This document shows, in pieces, positions 8,357 through 17,240 of a stretch of DNA of 64,000 nt. The stretch comes from JABURQ01 sp029243145 (GTDB taxonomy: Bacteria; Planctomycetota; Planctomycetia; Planctomycetales; Planctomycetaceae). Where the stretch lies: assembly GCA_965660145.1 (NCBI GenBank), contig CBFHYX010000010.1, positions 62,001 to 126,000 of the forward strand, read 5' to 3'. The notes under the pieces were generated by a model. The model was not told where the DNA came from, made no database searches, and was given only the letters and a program-made list of their open reading frames with translations. The position numbers were made by a program, and so were the translations under genes. The first letter of the stretch is position 1. Every line of letters starts with the position of its first letter.

Positions 8357-10438
8357 TTATTTGCGACGAAGTTTGGCGGCAACAATCAGTTTAACGGCTT
8401 TGGCAATCAGGATGGGCAAAGGACGATTGAAGACTCGTCTCAAGGTGTTGGCAATTTGTTCGATCTCGTCATCCGTGACCGACAGTGGCGGCGTAAATTT
8501 CATGATATACGGTTTATACTGACAGAACCCCATGATCATCGGTAACTCACGATCTTGCAAGAGGCCGACAAAATAGAAACGGAACAGCATTTTCTGCAAC
8601 CGAGACCTCAACCAACCGGTCCGTTTTAATTCTATGGCCAACAGTAGCCCGAAGACTCGAACGTCTGCCACAGCCGGGCAATCATCGAGTGCCTCATGCA
8701 GCTTTTCAGAAAAGAGTTGCCCCGCATCACGAACCCGTTCACTTAACTTGTTTGCTTCAGCATGATGAAACGTATTCGCGACCGTTTGATAACCGAGATC
8801 ATAGTCATAGAGTGAATCGAGTGCCGGAACTAAATCGGATTGCTGTGCTTCCAGCTTCTGTTTCACCCTGTCGCTGAAGAGTGTGAACGCGAACGGAAAC
8901 ATCATGTCCGAAGTCGCTTTGCCGGTGGAGACCAAGTCGGGAGCGACGCCGCGATCGGCAGAATGGAGAAAAGGCCCCGTACGAAACATGCCGGTCTGCA
9001 CTTCATCGACGAAGATCAAATAGTCGTGTTCATCTCGCTTGTTTTGTAGATGAGCAATCAATGGATCAGGCAGAGAGACAACACCCCCCACTCCCTGAAC
9101 CAACTCAAACTGGACGATGGCAATTGAATATTCGTCGAGAATTTTGTCAACCGTTTCGCAAACATCGCTGGCGAAGGGATCGATATAGATGACATCTTCG
9201 TAGAGTGTTCCCAGATGGGCTTTGTATTTCGGATTGGCGGTTCCTGTGAGGGCGAGCAATGTTTTGCCACCGAACCCTCCTTGAAATGCCAGCACGTATT
9301 TTTTCGGGAACTGAGCCGCCAGGCCGAGTTTCAGCGCCGTCTCAACCGCACCTCCACCACTTACTCCGGGAATGTGATGGTCGAGTCCGCTCAACGATGC
9401 CAATTTCCGCGACACATATTCGCGAGCTTCTTTCGGGGAATCACCCGTTTCCAGTTCCGAAACATAAGTCGGAGGATTATGGCCGCGAATCGAACACGCG
9501 ACGCCCGCAACACCATCAAAAAAACAACGCTGACCGATCATCACGTTGTGTCCCTGAGCAATCACTTGCTCCTGGTTAAAATCGAGTGTGCGGATCGCTT
9601 TTCGCAATGAAGGACTGAATAACGCGGCAAAGGTATCACTGCGGAATGCTAAATCTCTGCGAGCTTGATCGAGTGCTGATTGGATCCCAGCGATGAAATC
9701 GGGACAAGCCGCCGTCAATGAGTTCACGAGATGAAGTGTGGAAATACTGTTGGGCTGGTAGGTCGTCGAGTGAAATGTCGAAGTTCCCGGCTGCATCCAG
9801 CGGCCGTAGACATCAGATCGAGCCGTCATCGCGCTAAAAGGCACATCTTGATTGACGAACGATTCATCAAACACGACGACATCAGGACTCAACCCGGTTC
9901 GCCACTTGGCGTCACGATCGCTGTCTAACCATAAATCCCGGTCGAGACAAACAATCTGTAATCGATTGGCGAGAGCCGATTCCCAAACCGATTGATCCGG
10001 TAATGCTTCCGGCAAGATGACAACAAATCCGAAATTTTGATCTGCTAGCTGTTTGACCTGCTCGCCGACATCTGGACCGGAGAGAACAACAATGTCGGGA
10101 ATTAATGTGATTTGATTTTCACCAATCGAGATACTCTCAAAGTATTTCAATCGACCGGCGGGATCGAGAATCAAACCACGTTGTGACGTTCCCCGACACT
10201 CGGTTTCATAACGAGCCAGCTTACACGCTCCGCTTAAAACCTCTTCAAACGCGTTTCCCAGGTATGTGGGAAGTCGTTCTTCGGCGGTGTAAGAAGAGGA
10301 CCAAGTCTGCTTGAGGATCGCTTCAAGACAGACACAGGCTTGAGCAACGTACGGATTGAGATACAAACGAAACAGATTCGGAATCTGTTTGTCGATCAAT
10401 TCTCGGCAAGTATCCAGTATCGGAGGAGGCTTTGTCAT
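8357..10438 (-). CDS. Class III PLP-dependent aminotransferase with a degenerate N-terminal half
   Basis: A 693-residue protein, much longer than the roughly 400-450 usual for the class. The C-terminal part (about 270-690) is a complete fold-type I class III aminotransferase: VSGGGAVETALKLG near 359-371, the PLP-ring Asp478 in FVDEVQTG and the Schiff-base Lys507 in STGKATS. Residues 1-270 resemble parts of the same fold but without the lysine: VVVFDESF (187-194) mirrors the DEVQTG strand, PFSAMTARSDV the segment after the lysine, and TFHSTTYQPN (221-230) the later H-T-x-x-N region. This suggests a fusion with an inactive half that may have structural or partner-binding roles. Fourth gene of the 14771-7797 operon, 30 bases after the FAD protein. 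Substrate unknown; the genes around it suggest an amino-lipid or amino-alcohol precursor. Confidence 0.8.
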   Translation of the reverse strand: MTKPPPILDTCRELIDKQIPNLFRLYLNPYVAQACVCLEAILKQTWSSSYTAEERLPTYLGNAFEEVLSGACKLARYETECRGTSQRGLILDPAGRLKYFESISIGENQITLIPDIVVLSGPDVGEQVKQLADQNFGFVVILPEALPDQSVWESALANRLQIVCLDRDLWLDSDRDAKWRTGLSPDVVVFDESFVNQDVPFSAMTARSDVYGRWMQPGTSTFHSTTYQPNSISTLHLVNSLTAACPDFIAGIQSALDQARRDLAFRSDTFAALFSPSLRKAIRTLDFNQEQVIAQGHNVMIGQRCFFDGVAGVACSIRGHNPPTYVSELETGDSPKEAREYVSRKLASLSGLDHHIPGVSGGGAVETALKLGLAAQFPKKYVLAFQGGFGGKTLLALTGTANPKYKAHLGTLYEDVIYIDPFASDVCETVDKILDEYSIAIVQFELVQGVGGVVSLPDPLIAHLQNKRDEHDYLIFVDEVQTGMFRTGPFLHSADRGVAPDLVSTGKATSDMMFPFAFTLFSDRVKQKLEAQQSDLVPALDSLYDYDLGYQTVANTFHHAEANKLSERVRDAGQLFSEKLHEALDDCPAVADVRVFGLLLAIELKRTGWLRSRLQKMLFRFYFVGLLQDRELPMIMGFCQYKPYIMKFTPPLSVTDDEIEQIANTLRRVFNRPLPILIAKAVKLIVAAKLRRK

Positions 10439-10468
10439 GATTGTGTATCGGGTGGTCTCTCAAGAAGA

Positions 10469-12256
10469 TCAATTGCTGTGCTTGCCAGGATTATGAGCGA
10501 CATTTTCAAAGTTCTCTGAAACGTAAATTTCAAATGTCTCTTTGTGTTTTTTCACCATAAAGACATCGGCAGAGATGCGGTCGGATTCGCCGAACGGAGA
10601 ATGTGGCAAGCCATCTTTTTTAACATACCGGAGTTGAATTTTGGAAATCGGTAACGACTTGTGGGTTTCCCAGAAATGTGGGAACTCTTCCGGGGTAAAG
10701 AACAGTTCGGTGTGATAGCCGAGTGCTTTCATGAAGGCGTGAAACAACCAGGCCGAGACCGCGTTGCCTTCGATTTTGTCCCAGATTTTCCCGATGTTAT
10801 CACGGGGAAACTCCATCATCGCGTCTTCGTTGGCATCATCGGCAGTGAAGTAAGTGTAAAGCTCAACATCATCAGAAGCGGCTTTGGATTTGCGAACCTC
10901 GACGTTCGATGCTTCCGGGTGGTGGAAGACCGACATTAGTTTTTCGCTGTCGGGATTCGTGAGTGTTTCGCGTTCCATAAAGTATTGCGACTTGTCTTTG
11001 AATCGCAAATACAATCTCAACAAAATCACTCGGCTTCCCTGGTGATACATGTGTTTGCGAAAGATGTCGCTATCCCGCTTCACGCATTGAATTCGGTCGA
11101 TTTCAGGATCGTACAGAACCACTTTTTCGATGGTTTCACCAACGGTCGTGTACTCGGCGGCCGAGCCATGAATGGGCACAAAAAAGGCGGTCCCCATACT
11201 GACATAAGAGTAATTGGGGATGACGAACATCTCTTTTCCGCGCGGGCGAAGAGCCTCGATCACCTGCTTCAATAAAACGCCGTTATCCAATTTGACGATG
11301 TTCTCTTCGACAAATTCAATTCGTTGGCAACCAATCGTAGAGACGACCGTCTTTCCGGGGTGTTGATGCCCGAAATGAACCACGCCGTTATTATAGCCGA
11401 CGATTTTCAAAAACTGATCGCTGTATGGATTACAGAGTTCGAGCAACTCACGTTCTGATTTGATTGTGAGGGTATCGAAGTTCCAATATCGCAGTCTGGG
11501 AGAGAACCATTGGAATAATTGAAAGATCAATGCCGCCAATTGGCCAAACTGTAGCACACCACCGATCCAGGCGAGTCCTTCTCGATACCGATGATACCAA
11601 GTCGGCTTCCGATACCGCTTGAGGACATCTCGCCACCGCTCATTCTTACCAAATAGCGTGAAGGTCCGATTGCGTCGTGTTGAAGGCTGACTTAATTCTG
11701 TCTCGATGGCTTGAAACAAAACGTCGCCCTCAAGGATTGTGCTACGCAATCTCTGTGACACTAACGGATATAAAGGCGCTAATTGACGGAACTCGCGTTC
11801 GGCTCGTGAAGATTTCCCCAGCAGAATACCCGGGCGAAAAACGGTAAGACGTGCTGAAGACTCGGCGAAGTGACCGCGAATGGCATCTTCGAGCTTGATC
11901 GCTTCGGGGTCATCAAAATGAACTCGAAAAGAACTAACAACGGCCACTGATTTTGGCGGAGTGTTCTGAACAATGGTCGAAACCGTCTTCATGACCTTCC
12001 GGGTTCGCTTGCCATACTCTTCCCCCAGAAAGACGACGACTTGTTCGAGCTGTACATCTTCACGAAGTTCTTCGTATTTCTCTAAATTAAAGTCATAGAT
12101 GGGACAGGTCTCGTGAGCCTCTTCGATTTTCTCATCAATGACGGGATGAGTCACCACCACGATACGCCGATCATTCGACTTGGCCGCGTGAATGGTATAA
12201 TCGATGACCGACGGATTGCCACAATCGACGATCAGTAGCAGAGGCTTGCTATCCAT
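10469..12256 (-). CDS. Fusion protein: NAD-epimerase-like N-terminus and FAD-linked oxidase C-terminus
   Basis: A 595-residue protein with two parts. The first 220 or so residues have a Rossmann-like pattern (LLIVDCGNPSVIDYTIHAA, then VAVVSSFRVHF and LTVFRPGILLG, as in extended SDR/epimerase proteins), but lack a canonical GxxGxxG. A hydrophobic stretch near 240-255 links to an FAD-binding type 4 (PCMH/DHCR24-like) oxidase: HFGHQHPGKTVVSTIGCQRI, then SMGTAFFVPIHGSAAEYTT, then VVLYDP. The C-terminal part carries substrate-domain sequence without a recognised motif. It lies 27 bases downstream of the phosphatidylserine decarboxylase-like gene in the same operon. Likely a flavin-dependent oxidase or reductase of a lipid-like substrate; this is inference from fold and context. 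Confidence 0.7.
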   Translation of the reverse strand: MDSKPLLLIVDCGNPSVIDYTIHAAKSNDRRIVVVTHPVIDEKIEEAHETCPIYDFNLEKYEELREDVQLEQVVVFLGEEYGKRTRKVMKTVSTIVQNTPPKSVAVVSSFRVHFDDPEAIKLEDAIRGHFAESSARLTVFRPGILLGKSSRAEREFRQLAPLYPLVSQRLRSTILEGDVLFQAIETELSQPSTRRNRTFTLFGKNERWRDVLKRYRKPTWYHRYREGLAWIGGVLQFGQLAALIFQLFQWFSPRLRYWNFDTLTIKSERELLELCNPYSDQFLKIVGYNNGVVHFGHQHPGKTVVSTIGCQRIEFVEENIVKLDNGVLLKQVIEALRPRGKEMFVIPNYSYVSMGTAFFVPIHGSAAEYTTVGETIEKVVLYDPEIDRIQCVKRDSDIFRKHMYHQGSRVILLRLYLRFKDKSQYFMERETLTNPDSEKLMSVFHHPEASNVEVRKSKAASDDVELYTYFTADDANEDAMMEFPRDNIGKIWDKIEGNAVSAWLFHAFMKALGYHTELFFTPEEFPHFWETHKSLPISKIQLRYVKKDGLPHSPFGESDRISADVFMVKKHKETFEIYVSENFENVAHNPGKHSN

Positions 12257-12283
12257 GATTCAGACAATGTTCGTAAGACGCTG

Positions 12284-13258
12284 TTATCGAGAGAGTGGAA
12301 AATCAAACAAGGGTTGGCCGTACTTCAGCTTTTCATCTTCCGAGACCAGTACTTCGCTGTTATCGTTCGGCTCTATGATCACAATCGCGGTGGAGCCGAG
12401 ATTGAATGTCGCCAACCAACCGCAACGCTCAAGTTGGGTCGGTTCATCATACTGTTTTCGAGTGATATTTCGCGAGGAACAACGAAACTCGGGATCCCAG
12501 GGTAATGTGATGTCTCCTACTCCCCAACCCGCGACCATGATCACCAGACAGGAGCCCAACGGTGTTTCAATCCGAAAGACCATGCGTTCGTTCAAGGTAA
12601 ATGTCGGGAATTCTTTCCGCTGAAAAGGAGGATGGACCAACAATCGCGAGCCGGGAATGTGCATCGCTTCTTCGACAAGTCCGGCCTGCGGACTGAACAC
12701 TCGATGACAGTCGGCGGGTGACAGAAACAAGATTGCGTATCGACCATTTTGATACGGGTCGATGTCCATTTCGGGACAGAGTGAAGACAACGTGTAATCG
12801 ATCCCTTTCGCGGTCAGAATCGTTTCACCGTCTATCAGCCCCGTCTCTTGCACTCGGCAGTCACACGGAACGAGATATTGCGAATCCGTTTCAGGGATTG
12901 GTCGGAATTCCGGTTTCAACCCGCGTGTGAAGACTGCATTCAAAGTCGGATATTCTTCAATCGGAAACTCGGCTTCCTCTTCGTTCAGCGAGTCGTATTT
13001 TTGCCCAAAGACTGAACGGAACAATTTTCCGCGCAAACTGCGAGAAGGGATCGGCAAGCGAGAGAGCGTCACTCCCAACCAAGCGATCAACATTTTCAAA
13101 CGTCCGCCGTGAATGCCGCGGGCTTGTTTGCGCTGTTCTTTCCGAATTTCTGTCGGCGAAGGTTGTTGCATAGTATGAAAGTTAGTGTCAGGAAAACTGG
13201 GAGGCTGGGACAAGTCCCAGTAACATGGTGGTTTCTTTGTGAGTCGCTGTCTTGCCAC
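12284..13258 (-). CDS. Phosphatidylserine decarboxylase-like protein (pyruvoyl type)
   Basis: Member of the type I phosphatidylserine decarboxylase family, which makes phosphatidylethanolamine using a self-generated pyruvoyl group. Visible are NAVFTRGLKPEFRPI, the Asp133 region VPCDCRV, TAKGIDYTLSSL, the conserved LSPADCHRVFSP with His185, and the self-cleavage site FNLGSTAIVI with Ser289. Two changes from consensus: D-Y-H-R reads D-C-H-R, and P-x-D-G reads P-C-D-C. The open frame begins at a GTG (13258), 16 bases after the upstream gene, but residues 1-29 are not family-like; the ATG at 13171 (residue 30, MQQPSPTE) is the alternative. It is embedded in a metabolic operon with redox and transaminating enzymes rather than next to pssA, so it could act on a specialised substrate. 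Confidence 0.88.
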   Translation of the reverse strand: MARQRLTKKPPCYWDLSQPPSFPDTNFHTMQQPSPTEIRKEQRKQARGIHGGRLKMLIAWLGVTLSRLPIPSRSLRGKLFRSVFGQKYDSLNEEEAEFPIEEYPTLNAVFTRGLKPEFRPIPETDSQYLVPCDCRVQETGLIDGETILTAKGIDYTLSSLCPEMDIDPYQNGRYAILFLSPADCHRVFSPQAGLVEEAMHIPGSRLLVHPPFQRKEFPTFTLNERMVFRIETPLGSCLVIMVAGWGVGDITLPWDPEFRCSSRNITRKQYDEPTQLERCGWLATFNLGSTAIVIIEPNDNSEVLVSEDEKLKYGQPLFDFPLSR

Positions 13259-13274
13259 GTAAACTGTAGAGAGG

Positions 13275-14771
13275 TCAAATTTCGTCGATCACAGTATCCG
13301 CTATTCGGAGTGCATTTGCCATGATGGTGAGGGCCGGCCCGACTCCCAAAGAAGTCGGAAACAGGCTCCCATCGGCCACAAACACTTCAGGGTGATCAAA
13401 TAATCGACCACTTTTATCAGCCACCGCATGCTCACGATGAGTTCCGAATCGTAATGTCCCGCATTGATGGGCCACATGTTCGGCAGAAGGAAACGATTTC
13501 GTCAGGCAGTAAGCCGCTCCCCCCCCTTTAAGAATCTCCACCATCAAACGGGTCAGCACTTTGCCTCGTTCAAAGTCGTAATCGGAATACCGATGTGATA
13601 ATCCAATTTGCCCATTCTCTTTCAGAGTGACTCGATTCTCGGGATTTGGTAGGTCTTCGATAATTCCCGCCATCGGCAACATGCGTTTCCGCAATGTATT
13701 GATGGCCGCTTTGGGCAACCATTTTGGCGCGCTCTTGGCGATCATCAATGGTCCGGGAACCGGCAAGGATTGAACCAACCCCAGCTTATGCGGGTAGTCG
13801 TCCGTACCAAAATAATGGTCGGCAAAACCAATCTGTTTCACTAATGTGGACTCGGCACCTGTTCGTTTCAGGAACAAACCAACCACGATGGGCGAAAGAT
13901 GCATCATGTAATTCCGCCCGATCAATGGATGATCACAACCAGATCGTAATAGAATTGCGGGGGAGCCAATGGCTCCGGCAGCGAGAACATATCTTTTGGC
14001 GGTGACCACATGCTGCGCGCCCGAATCACGATCAACAATTCTCACGCCGGCAATTGATTCTCCCTGTCGCTCGAATTTTTCGACTTCAACATGAGTTCGA
14101 ATTTCGAGTGATCCCGTTTCGGCGGCCGCTTTCTCAACAATCTGCCCCGCCGAGATGCGGGCTCCGTTGGGACAGAGATAGCCGGGACATGCGTCACATT
14201 GCAAACAGATATTGAAATCAATTCCCAACGGTAAAATAAACGGTTTGAGTCCCGCCGCCTCATTTCCATTGACCAATCGCTCATTGATTGGTTTCAGAGG
14301 AATAGGCGAATGAGGATACTTTTGCGAGGGTCGATTGAGGGGACCAAAGTTGTCCGATGTTTGGCCGCTGACGTGATACAGTTGCTCGGCACGATCATAG
14401 TAAGACGCCAGATCGTCATACCCGATGGGCCAATCGTGTTGCGTTTTTTCAAGACGATCACCGTAGTGCCGACCAGGGTGAAAATCATCTCGACTGGGAC
14501 GCATCAACGCCGCCCCGTACAACGAGGTACTGCCCCCCAGAACACCTCCCATGTAAAGTCGCGCGTCGTTGCCGTTCACATCGATCTGGCGATCATCGTA
14601 CGGTTGTTTGTCGATCAGCATGGCACGTTCATCGTGAGGCAGAGAAACCTCGGGAGATTTCTTCCCTCTTTCGAGCAACAGGACGGATTTGCCAGCTCGG
14701 GCGACGGCATTAGCCAGCGTCCCCCCACCTGCCCCACTCCCGATCACGATGACATCGTAAGAATCAGACAT
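13275..14771 (-). CDS. GMC-family oxidoreductase with a four-cysteine motif
   Basis: FAD-dependent alcohol or sterol-type oxidoreductase of the glucose-methanol-choline family, 498 residues. It starts with the dinucleotide motif VIVIGSGAGGGTLA, followed by ERG, the GMC block GGVLGGSTSLYGA, and ends with the C-terminal signature VFVADGSLFPTSLGVGPALT. An insertion has cysteines at 189, 192, 195 and 200 (ICLQCDACPGYLC), which could bind an iron-sulfur cluster or zinc. No signal peptide, so cytoplasmic. It is the first gene of the operon running to 7797. Its divergent neighbour is a methyltransferase 360 bases away. Substrate unknown; long-chain alcohols, sterols or polyols are all possible. Confidence 0.88.
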   Translation of the reverse strand: MSDSYDVIVIGSGAGGGTLANAVARAGKSVLLLERGKKSPEVSLPHDERAMLIDKQPYDDRQIDVNGNDARLYMGGVLGGSTSLYGAALMRPSRDDFHPGRHYGDRLEKTQHDWPIGYDDLASYYDRAEQLYHVSGQTSDNFGPLNRPSQKYPHSPIPLKPINERLVNGNEAAGLKPFILPLGIDFNICLQCDACPGYLCPNGARISAGQIVEKAAAETGSLEIRTHVEVEKFERQGESIAGVRIVDRDSGAQHVVTAKRYVLAAGAIGSPAILLRSGCDHPLIGRNYMMHLSPIVVGLFLKRTGAESTLVKQIGFADHYFGTDDYPHKLGLVQSLPVPGPLMIAKSAPKWLPKAAINTLRKRMLPMAGIIEDLPNPENRVTLKENGQIGLSHRYSDYDFERGKVLTRLMVEILKGGGAAYCLTKSFPSAEHVAHQCGTLRFGTHREHAVADKSGRLFDHPEVFVADGSLFPTSLGVGPALTIMANALRIADTVIDEI

Positions 14772-15131
14772 CGGCAGAAATCGGAGCCTCTCTCGGGAAC
14801 AAATAGAGTTTCAGCGGTCCCACAGGATAGCAATCCCGGTGTGATGACGACTACCCAATAGCGAGTCTCCAGACGCATCTCTGCGAGATCTGCAAATATT
14901 TTGTGAAAATCCGTGAGATCTGATCACCAATTGCGACCGTAAAGAGACCGACACGGTTGTTAAATCTCCCAATCATCCCAATCGTCGCGACCCTAACCCT
15001 GTTCGACATTCAGTTGCGAACTGACCTTCACCCAATTGAGCAGTTGTAATTGCGAGTGATCGCTGGTTGAATAGTACCTCAAACCAATCGTCGTTAATGG
15101 GATAAATCCTCTGAGAAGGTTCAGTTGACAG
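14772..15131. other. 360-base intergenic region between divergent operons
   Basis: Lies between the start of the GMC-led operon (minus) and the methyltransferase-led operon (plus), so it should hold both promoters. I see no convincing -35/-10 pair, no strong palindrome and no credible coding sequence; a minus-strand frame at 14973-15254 is only the antisense shadow of the methyltransferase start. AGAAGG at 15114-15119 fits as the ribosome binding site of the methyltransferase at 15132. Confidence 0.5.
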
Positions 15132-15956
15132 ATGCAAACAGATACGATTCAACGCCAGTATGACGAGGTCATTGCCCAACATTACGACCTTGATCCACAA
15201 AACGTCACCGGCGATTCGCTCGACAAGGCTGTCGAGCAACTGCAAACGACCCAAGATCTAAAACTGGCCGAATCGGCACTTCGGATTCTCGATGTCGGAT
15301 GCGGAACGGGCATGTTCTGTGAAAGTCTCCGCAACGAAGCCGGTATGTCGATCGATCCTTACGGTCTCGATCTTTCTCAAGCGATGGTCGATATCGCTGG
15401 CGAGCGCATTGCCGACATGAAATTGGCCGTCGATGATGCCGCCAATCTCGACGATCATTTTCAGGATGTTTCGTTCAACATCATCTGCACTCACTTCATG
15501 ACGGGATTTGTGCCCATTGATGTTCTGGCACCAAAAATTTACAACAAACTTGATGAAGGTGGATATTGGTCGTTCGTGGGTGGCACAATGGGCGGCTTTC
15601 CCAATCTGCAAAAAAAAGCAGACCTCAAAATTCTGAAAATGATCTTTGGTGGAAAAAGTATCGACACCCCTTCATTGGTCTCGAATCCCGAAGACGAAGC
15701 AGACGTGGTGCAGAAACTTCAGTCCCACGGCTTTGAAGTGTGTCAGAGCGAAACTTTTGAACCGGAAGTGAACTTTGCCAACTTCGATGAGTTCATGGAC
15801 TTTGCGTATCGAGGTGGGTGGCTGACGCCGTTTGTGGAAAAACTCGGTTTGCATAAACTGAATCGAACCTCCCAAGCCATTCTCAATAAGCTCGCCTTCC
15901 CGATCAAAGATCGCCACCGCATCGTGTTGGCACTGGCCCGTAAACAGAACCAGTAA
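15132..15956 (+). CDS. Class I SAM-dependent methyltransferase
   Basis: A 274-residue cytoplasmic methyltransferase. The SAM-binding motif I is ILDVGCGTGMF (about 54-64), followed by GLDLSQAMVDIA (motif for the ribose acidic residue) and NIICTHFMTGFV at the motif post-II position. The C-terminal third, with DFAYRGGWL and ending in KDRHRIVLALARK, is not informative on substrate. First gene of a plus-strand set with a GT4 glycosyltransferase (32 bases on) and a sulfatase. It lies divergent from the PSD/GMC operon. A lipid, quinone or glycan substrate is possible; the genes around it favour a small lipid-linked molecule, but nothing in the protein shows it. Confidence 0.83.
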   Translation: MQTDTIQRQYDEVIAQHYDLDPQNVTGDSLDKAVEQLQTTQDLKLAESALRILDVGCGTGMFCESLRNEAGMSIDPYGLDLSQAMVDIAGERIADMKLAVDDAANLDDHFQDVSFNIICTHFMTGFVPIDVLAPKIYNKLDEGGYWSFVGGTMGGFPNLQKKADLKILKMIFGGKSIDTPSLVSNPEDEADVVQKLQSHGFEVCQSETFEPEVNFANFDEFMDFAYRGGWLTPFVEKLGLHKLNRTSQAILNKLAFPIKDRHRIVLALARKQNQ

Positions 15957-15988
15957 TTTTCATTTGCCGCACGGGAAAGAATCCTTCG

Positions 15989-17224
15989 ATGCGTGTCGCC
16001 ATCATTGCGGAAGTTTTTTTGCCAAAAATTGACGGCGTCGTTCATCGTACGCTCAATCTCATCGAACAGTTGCAAGCTGCTAGTGACGAATTGATGATCG
16101 CTTGCCCTTACGCAGAGGGCGAACGAGATTGCGACGTACCGCTCGTCGATTTCAAAAGTTTCCCGTTCATCACGTATCCCGAATACAAAATCGGGATCCC
16201 CGATAGCCGGCTCGAAGATGCGATCCGCGAATTTCAGCCCGATGTGATTCATTACATGAATCCGCTCGCCTTCGGCTTCCGCTGTTACAATCGGTTGCTT
16301 AAAGCCGGACTGCATTACCCCAGCATGTTTTCGTTTCATACTCTGTACGGCGAATTTGTCAAAGGTTACGCCGCCCTTCGGCCACTTTCGCCCATCATCT
16401 GGTGGACGATGCGGGAGTTTCATAACCGTGCCGATATGAATATGACCGTCTCCGGTTTAATGCGTGACGAATTAATCGAGCGTAATTTTGAACGAGTTGA
16501 ACTCTGGCCTCCTGCCGTGAATGTCGAACAATTTCATCCTCGACAAAAATCGGACGAAATGCGAAACCGGCTCACTCAAGGACGACCAGAGAAACCTTTG
16601 CTGTTGACCGTTTCACGACTTGCCCCCGAAAAGAATGTGTTGTTTCTCAAAGAGATTGTGAGTCGCTTTCCCGATGCGACGTTGGCCGTGGTCGGTGATG
16701 GCCCACAGCGTGGGGAACTCGAAAAGAAGTTCGCCAGCCTCGATGCCTGCTTCTTTGGTTATTTGACCGGCAACGAACTCGCCGCCGCTTATGCCTCATC
16801 CGATCTTTTCCTCTATGCCTCGGAAACAGAAACGATGGGGAATGTGGTCCTGGAAGGGATGGCGACTGGCTGCCCCGTGGTCGTTCCCCGAGCGGGCGGG
16901 ATACCGTCACTCGTCGAACATGAAAAAACAGGTCTTTTATACGAACCGCGTAACGTGGATGACGCCTGCTCCCACGTTGAGAAACTATTGAGCGACATCG
17001 CGTATCGTGAGCAAATCGGAAACGCGGCGTACGAAACCGTCAAAACCTGGGACTGGAAACATGCCATCAACCGGGTGCGAGAAGTTTATCAAGAATCAAT
17101 TGACCGGTTCGACCCAAACTCCGCAGGTTCCGCAACCACGAAACAACGCTTGGCCGGCATGATGGTCTCGTCACTGGTAACGACGTTTGGTTGTCTAGGA
17201 AAGACGACCAAACCACCCAAGTAA
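15989..17224 (+). CDS. GT4-family glycosyltransferase
   Basis: GT-B glycosyltransferase of 411 residues resembling the SqdX/MgtA and alpha-mannosyltransferase type that glycosylates membrane lipids. The N-terminus EVFLPKIDGVVHRTLNLI is the classic acceptor-domain opening with the G-G/D-G-V-x-R pattern; the donor domain has LLTVSRLAPEKNV, VVGDGPQRGELE and the E-x7-E region beginning SETETMGNVVLEGMA. All catalytic landmarks are present. It follows the methyltransferase by 32 bases and precedes a sulfatase by 16. I infer a glycolipid or glycan step, but neither sugar nor acceptor can be read from the sequence. A short hydrophobic C-terminal patch (MMVSSLVTTFGCLG) may aid membrane association. 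Confidence 0.86.
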   Translation: MRVAIIAEVFLPKIDGVVHRTLNLIEQLQAASDELMIACPYAEGERDCDVPLVDFKSFPFITYPEYKIGIPDSRLEDAIREFQPDVIHYMNPLAFGFRCYNRLLKAGLHYPSMFSFHTLYGEFVKGYAALRPLSPIIWWTMREFHNRADMNMTVSGLMRDELIERNFERVELWPPAVNVEQFHPRQKSDEMRNRLTQGRPEKPLLLTVSRLAPEKNVLFLKEIVSRFPDATLAVVGDGPQRGELEKKFASLDACFFGYLTGNELAAAYASSDLFLYASETETMGNVVLEGMATGCPVVVPRAGGIPSLVEHEKTGLLYEPRNVDDACSHVEKLLSDIAYREQIGNAAYETVKTWDWKHAINRVREVYQESIDRFDPNSAGSATTKQRLAGMMVSSLVTTFGCLGKTTKPPK

Positions 17225-17240
17225 ATGCCGGAGGATCTCG

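Noticed and set aside
14973..15254. Minus-strand frame in the intergenic region
   Set aside because: Mostly complementary to the methyltransferase start; no ribosome binding site or domain pattern.
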